Below, piece after piece: positions 42,201-48,952 of a stretch of DNA of 64,000 nt. Numbering within the stretch: position 1 is the first letter of the stretch; each line of letters starts with the position of its first letter. The stretch is from assembly GCF_010671925.1 (NCBI RefSeq), contig NZ_JAAHIH010000008.1, forward strand, positions 278,045 through 342,044, given 5' to 3'. This stretch comes from Moorena sp. SIOASIH. Lineage in GTDB: Bacteria; Cyanobacteriota; Cyanobacteriia; Cyanobacteriales; Coleofasciculaceae. The notes beneath the pieces are model-generated. The model did no database searches, was not told the DNA's origin, and saw only the letters and a program-made list of their open reading frames with translations. Made by a program: the position numbers and the translations under genes.

Positions 42201-42312
42201 TAATTGTCGATTGGTCGTTGGTATTTTTGAGCTTTTGCTTAAGTTTATGCTCTAGTAATTTCCGTTTAGCTGGTGAAAGTTTAGCAATTCGTTTATTAAT
42301 GTCACTCATCAT
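33256..42312 (-). CDS. Nonribosomal peptide synthetase with internal formyltransferase domain and thioesterase
   Basis: 3018 residues. Domains in order: condensation C1 (about 45-475; HHIIFDGWS intact); formyltransferase F (about 480-775; NLHNALLPKYGG at about 574, TQGIDEGDI); a degraded condensation-like C* (about 790-1060) without HHxxxDG; adenylation A1 (about 1070-1570; YTSGSTGRPKG); carrier (GGHSLKGTQ, about 1612); C2 (about 1680-2100; HHIVFDGWS intact); A2 (about 2135-2610); carrier (GGHSLLAVR, about 2681); and a thioesterase (about 2775-3010; TGYSLGKL). The A2 specificity pocket reads D-V-Q-F-I-A-H-V-V, matching the known proline code. A1 reads D-A-E-D-I-G-G-V-V, not assigned with confidence. 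It follows the ligase-carrier and lyase genes on the same strand and would release a short formylated or acylated peptide ending in proline. Confidence 0.92.
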   Translation of the reverse strand: MMSDINKRIAKLSPAKRKLLEHKLKQKLKNTNDQSTITPRENPQSIPLSFSEERMWILDRLEPGNPAYNRPTNIRLTGSLNVEALERAINEIVGRHEVFRTSFPAVDGQPIQAIAPSLTVKLLIIELSHLPSNEQEIEVERIAVEEAQQRFDLSKLPLIQAKLLRLSEEENILLLTIHHIIFDGWSAGVLLKELAVHYEAFATGKSSPLPPLPIQYADFAIWQRQRLQGERLESQLAYWKKQLGGSLPVLELPTDRPRRPVQTFQGAKQNLLLPQNLSNSLKELSLRAGVTLFMTLLAAFQILLYRYTGEEDIIVGTPIAGRDSIEIEQLIGVFINTLALGTEVKGNLTFSELLAQVREVALGAYAHQDIPFEKLVEELQPERDLSHTPIFQVLFQLINLPSQVVEVQGLRIDNCQLETGMAMLDLALEIEEQPTGLSCLFKYNSDLFDATTIERMAGHFQVLLEGIVANPQQQVSQLPLLSETQQLTCVLIGQENFLIPCAKKLLERGHAITGIVAAGQVIHNWAKEREIPSISFNQNLVDFLSQVPFDYLFSIYNLKILPAEILNLPSRGAINLHNALLPKYGGLYATSWAIFNGETVHGLTWHWMTQGIDEGDIIKQIKLPILESETAFTLKMKCYNAALESFPELIDALAFDRIEAQPQNREQRLYFNAVQRPTPGCVVDWNWTAQAIDALIRSLDFGAYPNPFGLPKLYVTGNFYLITHLEISSEVSQTPPGTLVEIERDYLQISTASQDVIVRSLQTLEGQDLSLKDWAAQLNLQVGYYLEPLSVVENQQVEEIEASCLRHEAFWVKQLSTWEPLDLPIPEQSRTLEAALYKRQRLLFEPPEVLDKFLSQTSIDCSPQDFLLTAFVAYLARINQSTCFDIGLETSTVYPLSASLNQLFTSVIPCHIEIDIEQTIATIFGLVKQQINRAKCRQTFHRDIVSRYPQLTTLQHFSIEQHLPIAVHLTETLADYPINTSLINDHHKFVLVIAQNGSCACFYNNKNYSDIAIENLWRSFTVFLEGIVANPQQQISQLPLLTERERNQLLVEWNDTATDYPQDKCIHQLFEEQVELTPDAVAVVFEDEQLTYRQLNNRANQLAHYLRSRGVGAEVLVGICVERSLEMVVGLLGILKAGGAYVPLDPNYPVERLTYMLADSQVPLLLVKQKLQSGFPEREAQVVCLDKDWSVISGYSKENLASLAKSASLAYVIYTSGSTGRPKGVEIEHRSLTNFVQAAQTEYRINQCDRVLQFASISFDAAAEEIYPCLLSGGTLVLRTEPMLSSVSTFWQTCRQWDITVLDLPTAYWQQMMTELETAVKGVFPESVRLVIIGGERALPGLVKNWQKLMDEVPQLVNGYGPTEATVVTALHKIRASEIIQQEVPIGRAIANVQTYILDRHLQPVPIGVPGELYIGGVQLARGYLNRPELTQEKFIPNPFRKQPGSRLYKTGDLARYLPDGNIEFLGRIDNQVKIRGFRIELSEIEATLTENPQVKEAVVIAREDIPGDKHLVAYFVSGETVPTKSKLRSLLKEKLPDYMVPSAFVTLESLPLTPNGKIDRKALPAPDIEVASETTFVPPNTPTEELLGAIWSQVLGIEKIGIHDNFFELGGHSLKGTQVISRIQETFSLEFPLRHLFESPTIRKLAKVIETTGQTAWPAAEITPSAAEAKLALSFAQERLWFLNQLEGESATYNITSAWLLSGNLSLTCVEQAFNEIVRRHEIIRTRFTTENGVPIQVITAAKHIKIAVEDLQQISQTETTTEVERRVLEEAQTPFNLATDSLVRVKIWRLGSQSHVLMLTMHHIVFDGWSMGVFWRELSVLYQAFSNGEHSPLAPLPIQYADFALWQREWFKGNLLETQLNYWKQQLKGAPPRLELPYDRPRPPIETFRGSRESFKLSTELTHKLYNLSQKSGCTLFMTLLAAWSSLLYRYSGQSDILVGTPIANRNRREIEPLIGFFVNTLVLRTQFPENIGFAEVLKRVRQTAIEAYGHQDLPFEKLVQELQPQRSLSHHPLFQVMFALQNATMGIIEIPGLTCTKLEMESVVAKFDLFLSMKETKEGLIGYWEYNSDLFDGATIRRWIGHFQVWLEGIVANPQQQISQLPLLTERERHQLLVEWNDTATDYPQDKCIHQLFEEQVELTPDAVAVVFEDQQFTYRQLNNRANQLAHYLRSTGVKPEVLVGICVERSLEMVVGLLGILKAGGAYVPIDPDYPTERIAYMLKDSAVSVLLTKKKLVARLPEHQGQIICLDTDLEVVTQQSDLNPNFTASGENLAYVIYTSGSTGKPKGVAMKHFALRNLINWQRSHTTVANRAKTLQFAPISFDVSFQEMFSTWCAGGTLVLIEEELRREPVALLNLLAKKQVERLFLPFVALQQLAETAQSQGSIYHYLREVITAGEQLKITPAIASFFSQLKDCTFHNHYGPSETHVVTAFTLTGYTKNWSALPPIGTPIANTQTYILDQHLQPVPIGISGELHIGGAGLARGYLNRPKLTQEKFIPNPFSNQPGSRLYKTGDLARYLPDGNIEFLGRIDNQVKMRGFRIELDEIEATLIQHHEIQEAVVIVREVLPGDKRLVAYVVSPGEKADILTTNLRGFLKQKLPHYMIPNAFVVLDALPLTPNGKVDRRGLPAPDTSRQSGAETFVAPRDSLELQLAQIWSQVLGIQPIGVTDNFFELGGHSLLAVRLVAEIEKVTQTKLPLAALFQFTTIEEIASLLKLGVVADNPNPNLFPELLPLDTDELRALLTIVAGREGARPRPDSLMVAIRPTGVKPPLFYCANSVGEISPLARYLGEEQPVYLLESGYVVLIQKHKQTEANIKAIAASHVRDILEVYPTGPILLTGYSLGKLVAYEVAKQLQERGNKVAFLAILDTSGSGQMYRYYLQKIQPDLIRMELQLLRGLWLRFARKLGSFLWELKDHLTAQKSMSPVGANQGEYLMQGYSGKITLFVTRVARDHRHHIKIQRWLFPLMGWEEHVVDLIRVPGDHKSMVREPHGRVLANRLKTCIDQALAAEADRE

Positions 42313-42352
42313 GATTAGGAAAAATATTTTTACTCAAACTATGAGATACACC

Positions 42353-42544
42353 GTAAGCATTCAGCTATCAGCCGTCAGTGGTCAGTGGTCAGTGGTCAGT
42401 GGTCAGTGGTCAGCGGTTAGCCGTTTGCCTTTGGCACCTCAAGTAGCGTGCCCGTAGCGCATAAGTTGATAGCTGATAGCACCTCAAGTAGCACCATCTG
42501 TAGCGCATTAGCTGATAGCTGATAGCTGACGGCTGAATGCTTAC
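42353..42544. mobile_element. Family C miniature element, copy 3 (192 bp) with target duplication
   Basis: Ends GTAAGCATTCAGC and GCTGAATGCTTAC, perfectly inverted, flanked by an 8-bp direct repeat GATACACC (42345-42352 and 42545-42552). The interior has a CAGTGGT tandem run and GCTGATA units. It lies inside the presumed NRPS operon, between the lyase gene and the NRPS gene. Confidence 0.85.
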
Positions 42545-42566
42545 GATACACCCTGAAAAGTAGTTG

Positions 42567-43403
42567 TTAGCCTTTATTTCTCAAAGCCAGATTTTCCTGC
42601 AAAAGAGCAGTACATTCAGGCACACCCACTTGTTGTTTTAGTAATAATCCATCTTTTTCTTTCAGGGATTGCATGTACCGTTCAATTCCCTCTTGCGCCG
42701 TAAACAAACAAGGGGTACTGTAGTTCACCAGAGAAATCCCTGCATCCTTCAGTTCTGTCAGACTGCAAGCTGGAGATTTTCCTCCAGCTATTTGGTTAAA
42801 GACTAATGGTTTATCTACTTTAGTCTTTAAAGTTCTGATTACCTCTAAATCCTTGATACCATCAGCCAAGATTGCATCAGCACCCACTTCCGCAAATGCC
42901 TGAGCTCTTCTGATAATTTCATCGATTTCGCTGGCATCGGTTCGCGCCACTACAAATAACTCTTTTCGAGTTGCCAAAACTTTTTTGAGTTTATCGATAA
43001 ACTCCTCTAAATCCATCAAGAGTTTACCATCAAAATGACCGCATCTTCTCGGTCGTTTTTGGTCTTCAATAATTACCCCTGCTGCCCCGATGCACTCCAA
43101 CATAGTAACGACATGACAAGCCACTTCAGTATCGACATAGCCATCATCAATATCGACGAGAATATAGGCATGGGTAAGGACAGTTTTTATCCTTTGAACA
43201 AAAGCAATAATATCAGACCAGGCAATAAATCCAATATCTGGTAACCCATAAAAACTGGCCGCAAAACTAAAACCGCTGATAAATATACCGTCGTAATATT
43301 TGGCGGCGATTGAGGCGGAAAAAACATCGTAAACTCCTATAAAGGGAAAGATGTCTCTTTGTTTCAATTGTTCTTGTAAGCTCCTGGAGTTATTGGCTAC
43401 CAT
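42567..43403 (-). CDS. Isocitrate lyase/PEP mutase superfamily lyase
   Basis: A 278-residue alpha/beta-barrel enzyme. It has the early metal-site region FPFIGVYDVFSASIAAKYYDG, a DIDDGYVD loop, IIEDQKRPRRCGHFDGK (the lyase-type CGH motif) and VARTDASEIDEI. The CGH motif places it with the C-C bond lyases (isocitrate, methylisocitrate and dimethylmalate lyases, oxaloacetate hydrolase) rather than true PEP mutases. It lies 57 bases downstream of the ligase-carrier gene, on the same strand and upstream of the NRPS, so it probably makes a small-acid precursor. Oxaloacetate hydrolysis to oxalate is an attractive option given the ligase, but it is inference only. Confidence 0.8.
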   Translation of the reverse strand: MVANNSRSLQEQLKQRDIFPFIGVYDVFSASIAAKYYDGIFISGFSFAASFYGLPDIGFIAWSDIIAFVQRIKTVLTHAYILVDIDDGYVDTEVACHVVTMLECIGAAGVIIEDQKRPRRCGHFDGKLLMDLEEFIDKLKKVLATRKELFVVARTDASEIDEIIRRAQAFAEVGADAILADGIKDLEVIRTLKTKVDKPLVFNQIAGGKSPACSLTELKDAGISLVNYSTPCLFTAQEGIERYMQSLKEKDGLLLKQQVGVPECTALLQENLALRNKG

Positions 43404-43460
43404 TTTTATATATAAAAAAGCTAAATTAATAGTTAATATAAATAGTTAAAGTTTAATTAT

Positions 43461-45368
43461 TTAATATTGATTAGTCAGCAGATTTTCGGCTTCTTCATCC
43501 GACAGAGACTCTAGTTGGTCTAACATGGCAGATATCTCGGTATCCTCAACTATTTTCGCCTGCTGTTCAGCAATTAAATCTGCCATTATCGCCAGAGTAG
43601 GTTCCTGAAAAAAGAAGATAAACGATAATTCAACCTTAGTGACTTTTCTGACCTGATTGACGATTCTTGTCGCCAAAATAGAATCTCCTCCTAATTGGAA
43701 GAAGTGGTCATAAATGCCAACCCGATCTACTCCTAAAATCTCCGACCAAATTTGTACCAACTCTGCTTGTATTGGCGTCTTTGGTGGAGCATAGTCTGCC
43801 CTTGGCATTGTCGGGTCGGAAGCAGTTAAGCCTAATTTTTGTGCTAAACCTATCCGTTGCCGTTTGCCAGTGGGGCCTTTGGGAATTTCATCGATAAAAA
43901 CTACCACACGCGGAACTTTAAAATCAGCCAATCGAGTAGCAGCAAACTCTTTAATTTCTTGCTCTGTTACTGATGCTCCTTCCTGCAAGACCACCGCAAC
44001 AGCCACATCTTCCCCTAATAAAGTATGGGGTGTGGCAAAAGTGACAACCTGCGCGATCGCTGGATGGTCTAAAAGCACTTCATCTACTTCTCGCGGGGAA
44101 ATTTTCTCGCCCCCACGATTGATAATTTCTTTAATCCGACCTTTGAGGAAAAGATAGTTGTCCCGATCTAAATAACCCAGGTCTCCGGTGCGAAACCAGC
44201 CGTTGGTAAAAGCACTTTGGTTGGCATCAGGATTGTTGTGATAGCCACAAGTGACATTCTCACCCCGGATCACGACTTCTCCTACCTCACCAACTGGTAG
44301 TAAGTTGCCCTCTTCATCCATAATCGCGACTTCCGGTCCTGCAGCGACTCCCACCGAACCGGGTTTGCGGGTTTTAGGCGGCAGGGGATTACTGGCCATC
44401 TGATGGGAAGCTTCGGTCATGCCATAGGATTCGATCACCGGGGCGTTGAATTCTGCTTCTAAGGAAGCCATGACCTGGGGTGGCAAGGGAGCAGATGAAG
44501 ACCGAATCAAGCGAATTGGGCATTGGGAAATGATCTGGCGATTTTCTGTGACTCTGGCTAGAATCCCTTGGTGCATGGTGGGTACGGCTGAATACCAGGT
44601 GGGATGAAATTCTACTAACCAGTCAAAGAATTTGGGCCCGTCAAAACCGGGAGTACAAACCACACTGGCTCCTGCACTAACGGATGAAAGTAAAGCCCCG
44701 ATCAGTCCGTGAATGTGGAAGAGGGGCATCACGTTCAGACAGCGATCGCTCTCGACTAAATTCAAAGCCACGCCAATATTTTGGGCTGAGGTGCAGAGGT
44801 TTTTGCCTGTCAGCGGCACCATTTTAGGGCGGGAGGTAGTCCCAGAAGTATGCAGCACTAAAGCCACATCTTCGGGTTGAGCGATGCCAGCCATGGCTGG
44901 ACTTTTCCCATCCCCACCTGTAAGCTGGAAAATACCTGCTGCTTCTGGGATGGGGGTAAGTTCGACTAGGGGGATACCTCTTTTTTGAGCCACCTCTAGG
45001 GCAGGTTCGGCAACTCCTGACTGAAAAATCAGGGCTTTAGCATCCAGATCCGATAGATAAAAATCGTATTCCGATTGGCGATAACCAGGATTGAGAGGGG
45101 CACAGGTGGCACAAGAGGCGATGGCCAAAAAAGCTACAGCCATTTCTGGGCCGTTGGGTAATGCGATCGCCACTCGGTCGTTACGACCTACACCCATTGC
45201 ATTTAATTTGCTTCCCACATCGGTGACAGCATCAAACAAACGACTGTAGGTGAGGGCAGACTGACCGGCAGCAACAATGGCTATGTCTTGGGGATTTTTC
45301 TGTGCCCTGGCCTCAAGTAGATTGTATATACTTGAATTGAGTCCAGAGCCGGTTTTGGCAATCGTCAT
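43461..45368 (-). CDS. Acyl-CoA-ligase-like adenylation enzyme fused to a carrier protein
   Basis: A 635-residue protein. Residues 1-510 are an AMP-forming ligase (LHTSGTTSRPKMVPLTG, YGMTEASHQMASNPLP, GWFRTGDLGYLD, GRIKEIINRGGEKISP, PKGPTGKRQR). APLNPGYRQSEYDFYLSD, PLFHIHGLIGALLSS and SNPLPPKTRKPGSVG follow plant and fungal oxalate-CoA ligase (AAE3-type) very closely. Residues 545-615 are a carrier domain with the phosphopantetheine serine in LGGDSILATR. A stand-alone ligase plus carrier at the head of an NRPS operon is a starter-loading module. The starter may be oxalate or a related small acid; that is inferred from likeness to AAE3. It is first of three genes. Confidence 0.88.
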   Translation of the reverse strand: MTIAKTGSGLNSSIYNLLEARAQKNPQDIAIVAAGQSALTYSRLFDAVTDVGSKLNAMGVGRNDRVAIALPNGPEMAVAFLAIASCATCAPLNPGYRQSEYDFYLSDLDAKALIFQSGVAEPALEVAQKRGIPLVELTPIPEAAGIFQLTGGDGKSPAMAGIAQPEDVALVLHTSGTTSRPKMVPLTGKNLCTSAQNIGVALNLVESDRCLNVMPLFHIHGLIGALLSSVSAGASVVCTPGFDGPKFFDWLVEFHPTWYSAVPTMHQGILARVTENRQIISQCPIRLIRSSSAPLPPQVMASLEAEFNAPVIESYGMTEASHQMASNPLPPKTRKPGSVGVAAGPEVAIMDEEGNLLPVGEVGEVVIRGENVTCGYHNNPDANQSAFTNGWFRTGDLGYLDRDNYLFLKGRIKEIINRGGEKISPREVDEVLLDHPAIAQVVTFATPHTLLGEDVAVAVVLQEGASVTEQEIKEFAATRLADFKVPRVVVFIDEIPKGPTGKRQRIGLAQKLGLTASDPTMPRADYAPPKTPIQAELVQIWSEILGVDRVGIYDHFFQLGGDSILATRIVNQVRKVTKVELSFIFFFQEPTLAIMADLIAEQQAKIVEDTEISAMLDQLESLSDEEAENLLTNQY

Positions 45369-46491
45369 TTTTGGTTAACTATAGGACAGTAAATAACTGG
45401 TAATTTATAGGAAAAACGTTAACTAGATCCGAATTTTTGGTGATCGATTCTGAGCTTTTGTCCTGCTGATTTGTAGAGACGGATTTTAATTAATATTCAA
45501 AAGTTAGGGATAAACCCGAAATAAGTGCCAAATAGTACACCCTGTAAATTGACACTATCCACCGTTATAAACTGGGGAATTATTGAATCTACGACCCGAC
45601 TGGCAATCCGGTAATTTTTATCAAGGATTGTAGGGGTCAAATCTTATAAGCGCGTTCAGACTAATTAATAGTATAGATTCCGGTGGGGCACACCGTATCT
45701 TGATTTTGTATCTTGATTTTACTTAATCAGACAATGAGTATAAAAGTTTTTACCCTTCGAGATTCCATAGACCTTCAAATCAGGCTTATTGGATTACGCA
45801 CACACCCTTTTTTTAGTTAATTTTTACCTTGTATACTTATACTGAAGATATTATTGTCTAATTTTCGTGCTTACTAGTTTATCGATTAGTCTTGGGATTG
45901 TCAACCCTCCCTGGCTATTTAGGAAATAAATTCCCTCGTCCTCATCCCCATCTCTTGGTGCGCGTTCACCCTTAGCTTTGAAAAAGCGCGGGGTCGCACC
46001 GCAACTAGAAGTTAGGAGCTTTCGTCCTTGGATTGTCGGTAATGTAATAATTGCTTGATAATTGATGATTTCTGTCTATTAAATTGAGAGGGATTAGTCG
46101 TAGGATATCAAGCCCACAGGTGATGGGAGCACGACCGTGATGTCTTAGCAAGAGGGCTTGACAAATTGCTTTCTTTGCTATCCACATGACAAAAATAAAA
46201 TACTCTTGATAAGAATTAATTGATCAAAATCATCTTCGCATAAGAAAACTATATCAATTATAATTTTGCTTTTTCCAGAGAGTTTGGTGTGAGAGAAATA
46301 CAAGACTTTGGATAAGAATTACTTAAGCAAAATTATCTTGGCATAAGAAAACTATATCAATTAGATAGAGTTTGGCTTTTTCCAGAGAGTTTGGTTAGAG
46401 TAGAGCCTGAGTTGAAGCTAAAGGCTAAAAAAAGCGACCTACTAAGCTCGAAACTCAATTGAATTGAACCTAAGAGAAAACAAGGTTAAGT
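45369..46491. other. Gene-poor stretch upstream of the NRPS operon
   Basis: About 1.1 kb with no credible gene. The promoter of the minus-strand NRPS operon should lie in 45375-45600. A GGTGGGGCACACCG motif at 45684 resembles one inside tnpB 3' ends. A direct repeat lies at 46207-46395. Nothing else is recognised. Confidence 0.45.
46207..46395. repeat. Direct repeat of about 85 bp upstream of a decayed small gene
   Basis: Two copies (about 46207-46288 and 46308-46395) share GATAAGAATTA, ATAAGAAAACTATATCAATT and TTTTTCCAGAGAGTTTGGT in the same order, with small differences. It is probably a duplicated control region of the small secreted gene that follows. Confidence 0.75.
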
Positions 46492-46860
46492 AAAATCAAA
46501 GCACTAGGCTTAGCCCTTTGCCTTGCTTTAAGTTGTATGGCATTTAACGTACAATAATCTGCCATCGCTGCCCCCGGCTTTGAAGAGGTTGCAGGGGAAA
46601 CATGCCCTGAAGGTTATATCTACGTAACTGTAGATGAAGCTGTGAAAAATCGAAGCGAAATCTGCAACACTTTGGGTACGTGGTCTATCGCTCGCCTTGC
46701 TGATGGTGGCTCCATGGATGGTTCTGGCTACGACTGCAAAGTTCGTGGCGAGGATTCTCGAGGGTTGGGGAATGCAGTATGCAAGCAACTGAACGCCACA
46801 ATTACTAATAAAGATGGCTACTGTCCCGATGGCTACACCCTCGCTACCTATTCAGATGCA
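46492..46860 (+). pseudogene. Decayed small secreted Cys-containing protein
   Basis: The reading frame gives KIKALGLALCLALSCMAF (signal peptide-like), NVQ, a TAA stop at 46555, then SAIAAPGFEEVAGETCPEGY, VKNRSEICNTLGTWSIARLA and DGGSMDGSGYDCKVRGEDSR. There is no start codon in place (AGT where ATG is expected), and the 3' part runs into a tnpB right-end relic at 46861. The signal peptide, regular cysteines and a second partial copy at 47426-47566 show it was a real small secreted protein. The family is not recognised. A GTG at 46642 could give a shorter product without signal peptide. Confidence 0.6.
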
Positions 46861-47003
46861 TTGACACTCCCCGCCCTGGAAGGACGGGGATTCTTGATTC
46901 AACGAGATGACTTGTTCAACCAGGCCGGAGCCAGGAAAAATAGAGGTCTCCTCTCCCCAAGCGTAGAGGGTCTATGACCCAGGTTTCGGTGTGCCCCACC
47001 GTA
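46861..47003 (-). mobile_element. Orphan 3' end of an IS200/IS605-type tnpB element
   Basis: Read on the minus strand it matches the last 145 or so bases of the element ending at 11656: TACGGTGGGGCACACCG, then CCTGGCTCCGGCC, then the hairpin CCCCGTCCTTCCAGGGCGGGG and AGTGTCAA. Only the tnpB C terminus and right end remain, including the region that encodes the guide-RNA scaffold in studied elements. Confidence 0.75.
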
Positions 47004-47012
47004 CCTTGTCTT

Positions 47013-47068
47013 GATGCAAAGCGCGAGTGGGGGAAACCCCCAAGACCGCGCTGCATCGGTTTTTTTTT
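47013..47068 (+). terminator. Interspersed palindrome followed by a T-run
   Basis: GATGCA at 47013 pairs with TGCATC at 47052-47057, with an inner GGGGG/CCCCC stem. A run of T follows directly, so this copy can work as an intrinsic terminator. The same palindrome is found inside the RND gene at 52017-52060. Confidence 0.6.
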
Positions 47069-47074
47069 ATATAG

Positions 47075-47425
47075 ATAGATACTTTTTTAATCTAATTTTT
47101 TTCATAGACGTTTAAGTCGTTAGACCAAATTACGCAATATGCATCTGATACATATTTTTTACGTTGCCTACTTATTTTTAGATAGTATTTATCTTGCTTT
47201 TTAGTTTCTTATTTATAATATAATCATAACACGCTCTGTGAAAACTGTCAAGTTTTAGCTGAAAAATAAAGCCGTCCTATAAGGATTTAAAGTTACCGTA
47301 AGAGAGTGGAGCCTTAATTATCAAGTTTTCACCTTTTTGCGCGAGACCGACCCACCTTAAAGGCTCCACTCTCTAAGGCGCGCGTCTCTAGGGCGCGATT
47401 ACCCAATTTTTTCAAAAATACACTC
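47075..47425. other. AT-rich gene-free stretch with a long-stem inverted repeat
   Basis: AT-rich with no gene. The one clear structure is the inverted repeat at 47301-47374, listed separately. Confidence 0.45.
47301..47374. repeat. Inverted repeat AGAGAGTGGAGCCTT
   Basis: AGAGAGTGGAGCCTTAA (47301-47317) and its near-perfect complement (47357-47374), separated by about 40 bases. It could be a structured RNA, an operator or a small transposon remnant; nothing here decides. Confidence 0.6.
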
Positions 47426-47566
47426 TGCAACAACCCTCAGGTGGGCACTTGGCACATCATGCGTTTACACGATAGTGGTTCCATGGATGGTCCAGGTTAT
47501 GATTGCAAAATCCGTCCTGAGGATACCAGAGCTCTCGGTAATTCCATCTGCGTAGAATCTTTGTAG
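47426..47566 (+). pseudogene. Second fragment of the small secreted protein
   Basis: The frame CNNPQVGTWHIMRLHD, SGSMDGPGYDCKIRPEDTR, ALGNSICVESL ends at TAG 47564-47566. It matches the decayed gene at 46492 residue by residue over about 40 positions (GTWSIARLADGGSMDGSGYD), with the cysteines aligned. It has the natural C terminus that the first copy lost, but no N-terminal half or start. Confidence 0.65.
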
Positions 47567-47932
47567 GCCTTTAAGTAAACCCTGGATCAGCATTATAGCT
47601 ACAGGCTTTATGACCTTGAAGTTGATTTCAAGGTCTATTTAATCAAGAATCAGACAGAAAGCTCAGATTAATGCGATCGCATTTATTCGTGCGCCTCAGA
47701 TTAATGCGATCGCATTGATTGTATTGTGTGTATTGTGCTCAAGTTGACCTTGTCTATCCTGCCAGGCTTAGCAATCCATCACCACTTAGAGCTAGTAACT
47801 AGCGCCAGCTTTATGGTCTAGGAAATTAGTCAGGTTTAATGAAATAGATCCCAGTCCCCTTTTGCCTTTTGCCTTTTGCCTTTTGCCTTTTGCCTTTTGC
47901 CTTGCTAAAAAGCATTTAAAATGCGTTTTAGC
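47567..47932. other. Intergenic stretch with a TTTTGCC array
   Basis: Two copies of ATTAATGCGATCGCATT (about 47668 and 47701) contain HIP1 sites. A TTTTGCC heptamer array lies at 47858-47902. No gene is seen. Confidence 0.5.
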
Positions 47933-48952
47933 TTAAACCCCTCCTAACACACTACCCATCGCACGAACCATATTCTGGGGCTGAAACGCATCCATAGCCG
48001 CCGTAGGCTCATACCCACAATGGACCATACAATCGGAACACTTAGGATTACCACTAGCGCGACCATACTGATCCCAATTCGTTTCCTCCAGCAATTCCTT
48101 AAAAGTGGCATAATGCCCTTCATTTAACAAATAGCAAGGCTTTTGCCACCCCAAAACACTGTAACTAGGACTTCCCCAAGGGGTACACTCATAATCTTTC
48201 TCCCCGATCAGGAAATCCAAAAATAAAGGATTATGGTTAAAATTCCAGGTTTTCTTCCCAGCCTTGAAAGGCGCTAAAATTTCCCGGAACATCGCCTTAG
48301 TCTGTTCCCGCTTCAGGAAATGCTCCTGATCGGGTGCCCATTCATAACTATATCCAGGAGAAACCATCATGCCGTCAATACCCAACATGGCCAGGAAATC
48401 AAAGAACTCCTGGATTTCCTTAGGATCAGTTCCCTCAAACACCGTCGTGTTAGTAGTCACACGAAATCCCCTAGCTTTAGCCGCTCGAATTGCCTGCACC
48501 ACCTTATCAAATACCCCCTGACGGTCTACACACTGATCATGCCGTTCCCGTAAGCCATCCAAGTGAACGCTGAAAGTCAGGTAAGGGGAAGGTTGGAACT
48601 TATCCAGATACTTCTCTAACAACAACCCATTAGTACAGAGATAGACATACTTTCGCCATGCCACCAACCCCTTGACAATGTCGTCAATTTGTGGATGAAG
48701 CAGAGGTTCTCCCCCCGGAATAGAAACCACAGGAACACCACACTCTTTCACCGCAGCAAAGCACTCTTCAGGAGTTAGCTGGCGCTTGAGTATTTCCGTC
48801 GGATGCTGGATTTTGCCACAACCGGAACAAGCTAGATTACAGCGGAACAGAGGTTCCAACATCAGCACCAGGGGAAAGCGTTTACGACCCAAAAGACGCT
48901 GGGTAACAATATACTTTCCGACATCAAGAGCTTGTTGTAATTGAATTGCCAT
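47933..48952 (-). CDS. hpnH: Adenosyl-hopene transferase HpnH (radical SAM)
   Basis: A 339-residue radical SAM enzyme that joins a 5'-deoxyadenosyl group to diploptene to give adenosylhopane, the first step of side-chain extension in hopanoids. The cluster motif CNLACSGC (CxxxCxxC) is near residue 38. SIPGGEPLLHPQID, LTFSVHLDGLRERHD and GNPKCSDCMVHCGYEPTAA at the C terminus are typical of HpnH. The start is set at the ATG at 48952, preceded by AGGA six bases upstream; a GTG at 48964 would add four residues. hpnA lies upstream on the same strand. Confidence 0.93.
   Translation of the reverse strand: MAIQLQQALDVGKYIVTQRLLGRKRFPLVLMLEPLFRCNLACSGCGKIQHPTEILKRQLTPEECFAAVKECGVPVVSIPGGEPLLHPQIDDIVKGLVAWRKYVYLCTNGLLLEKYLDKFQPSPYLTFSVHLDGLRERHDQCVDRQGVFDKVVQAIRAAKARGFRVTTNTTVFEGTDPKEIQEFFDFLAMLGIDGMMVSPGYSYEWAPDQEHFLKREQTKAMFREILAPFKAGKKTWNFNHNPLFLDFLIGEKDYECTPWGSPSYSVLGWQKPCYLLNEGHYATFKELLEETNWDQYGRASGNPKCSDCMVHCGYEPTAAMDAFQPQNMVRAMGSVLGGV

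Noticed and set aside
42567..43403. Phosphonate biosynthesis (PEP mutase) role
   Set aside because: The lyase-type CGH motif is present instead of the mutase pattern, and no phosphonopyruvate decarboxylase or other phosphonate gene is nearby.
46005..46187. Minus-strand open frame of 60 codons
   Set aside because: No ribosome site, no family, and in a region of decayed DNA.
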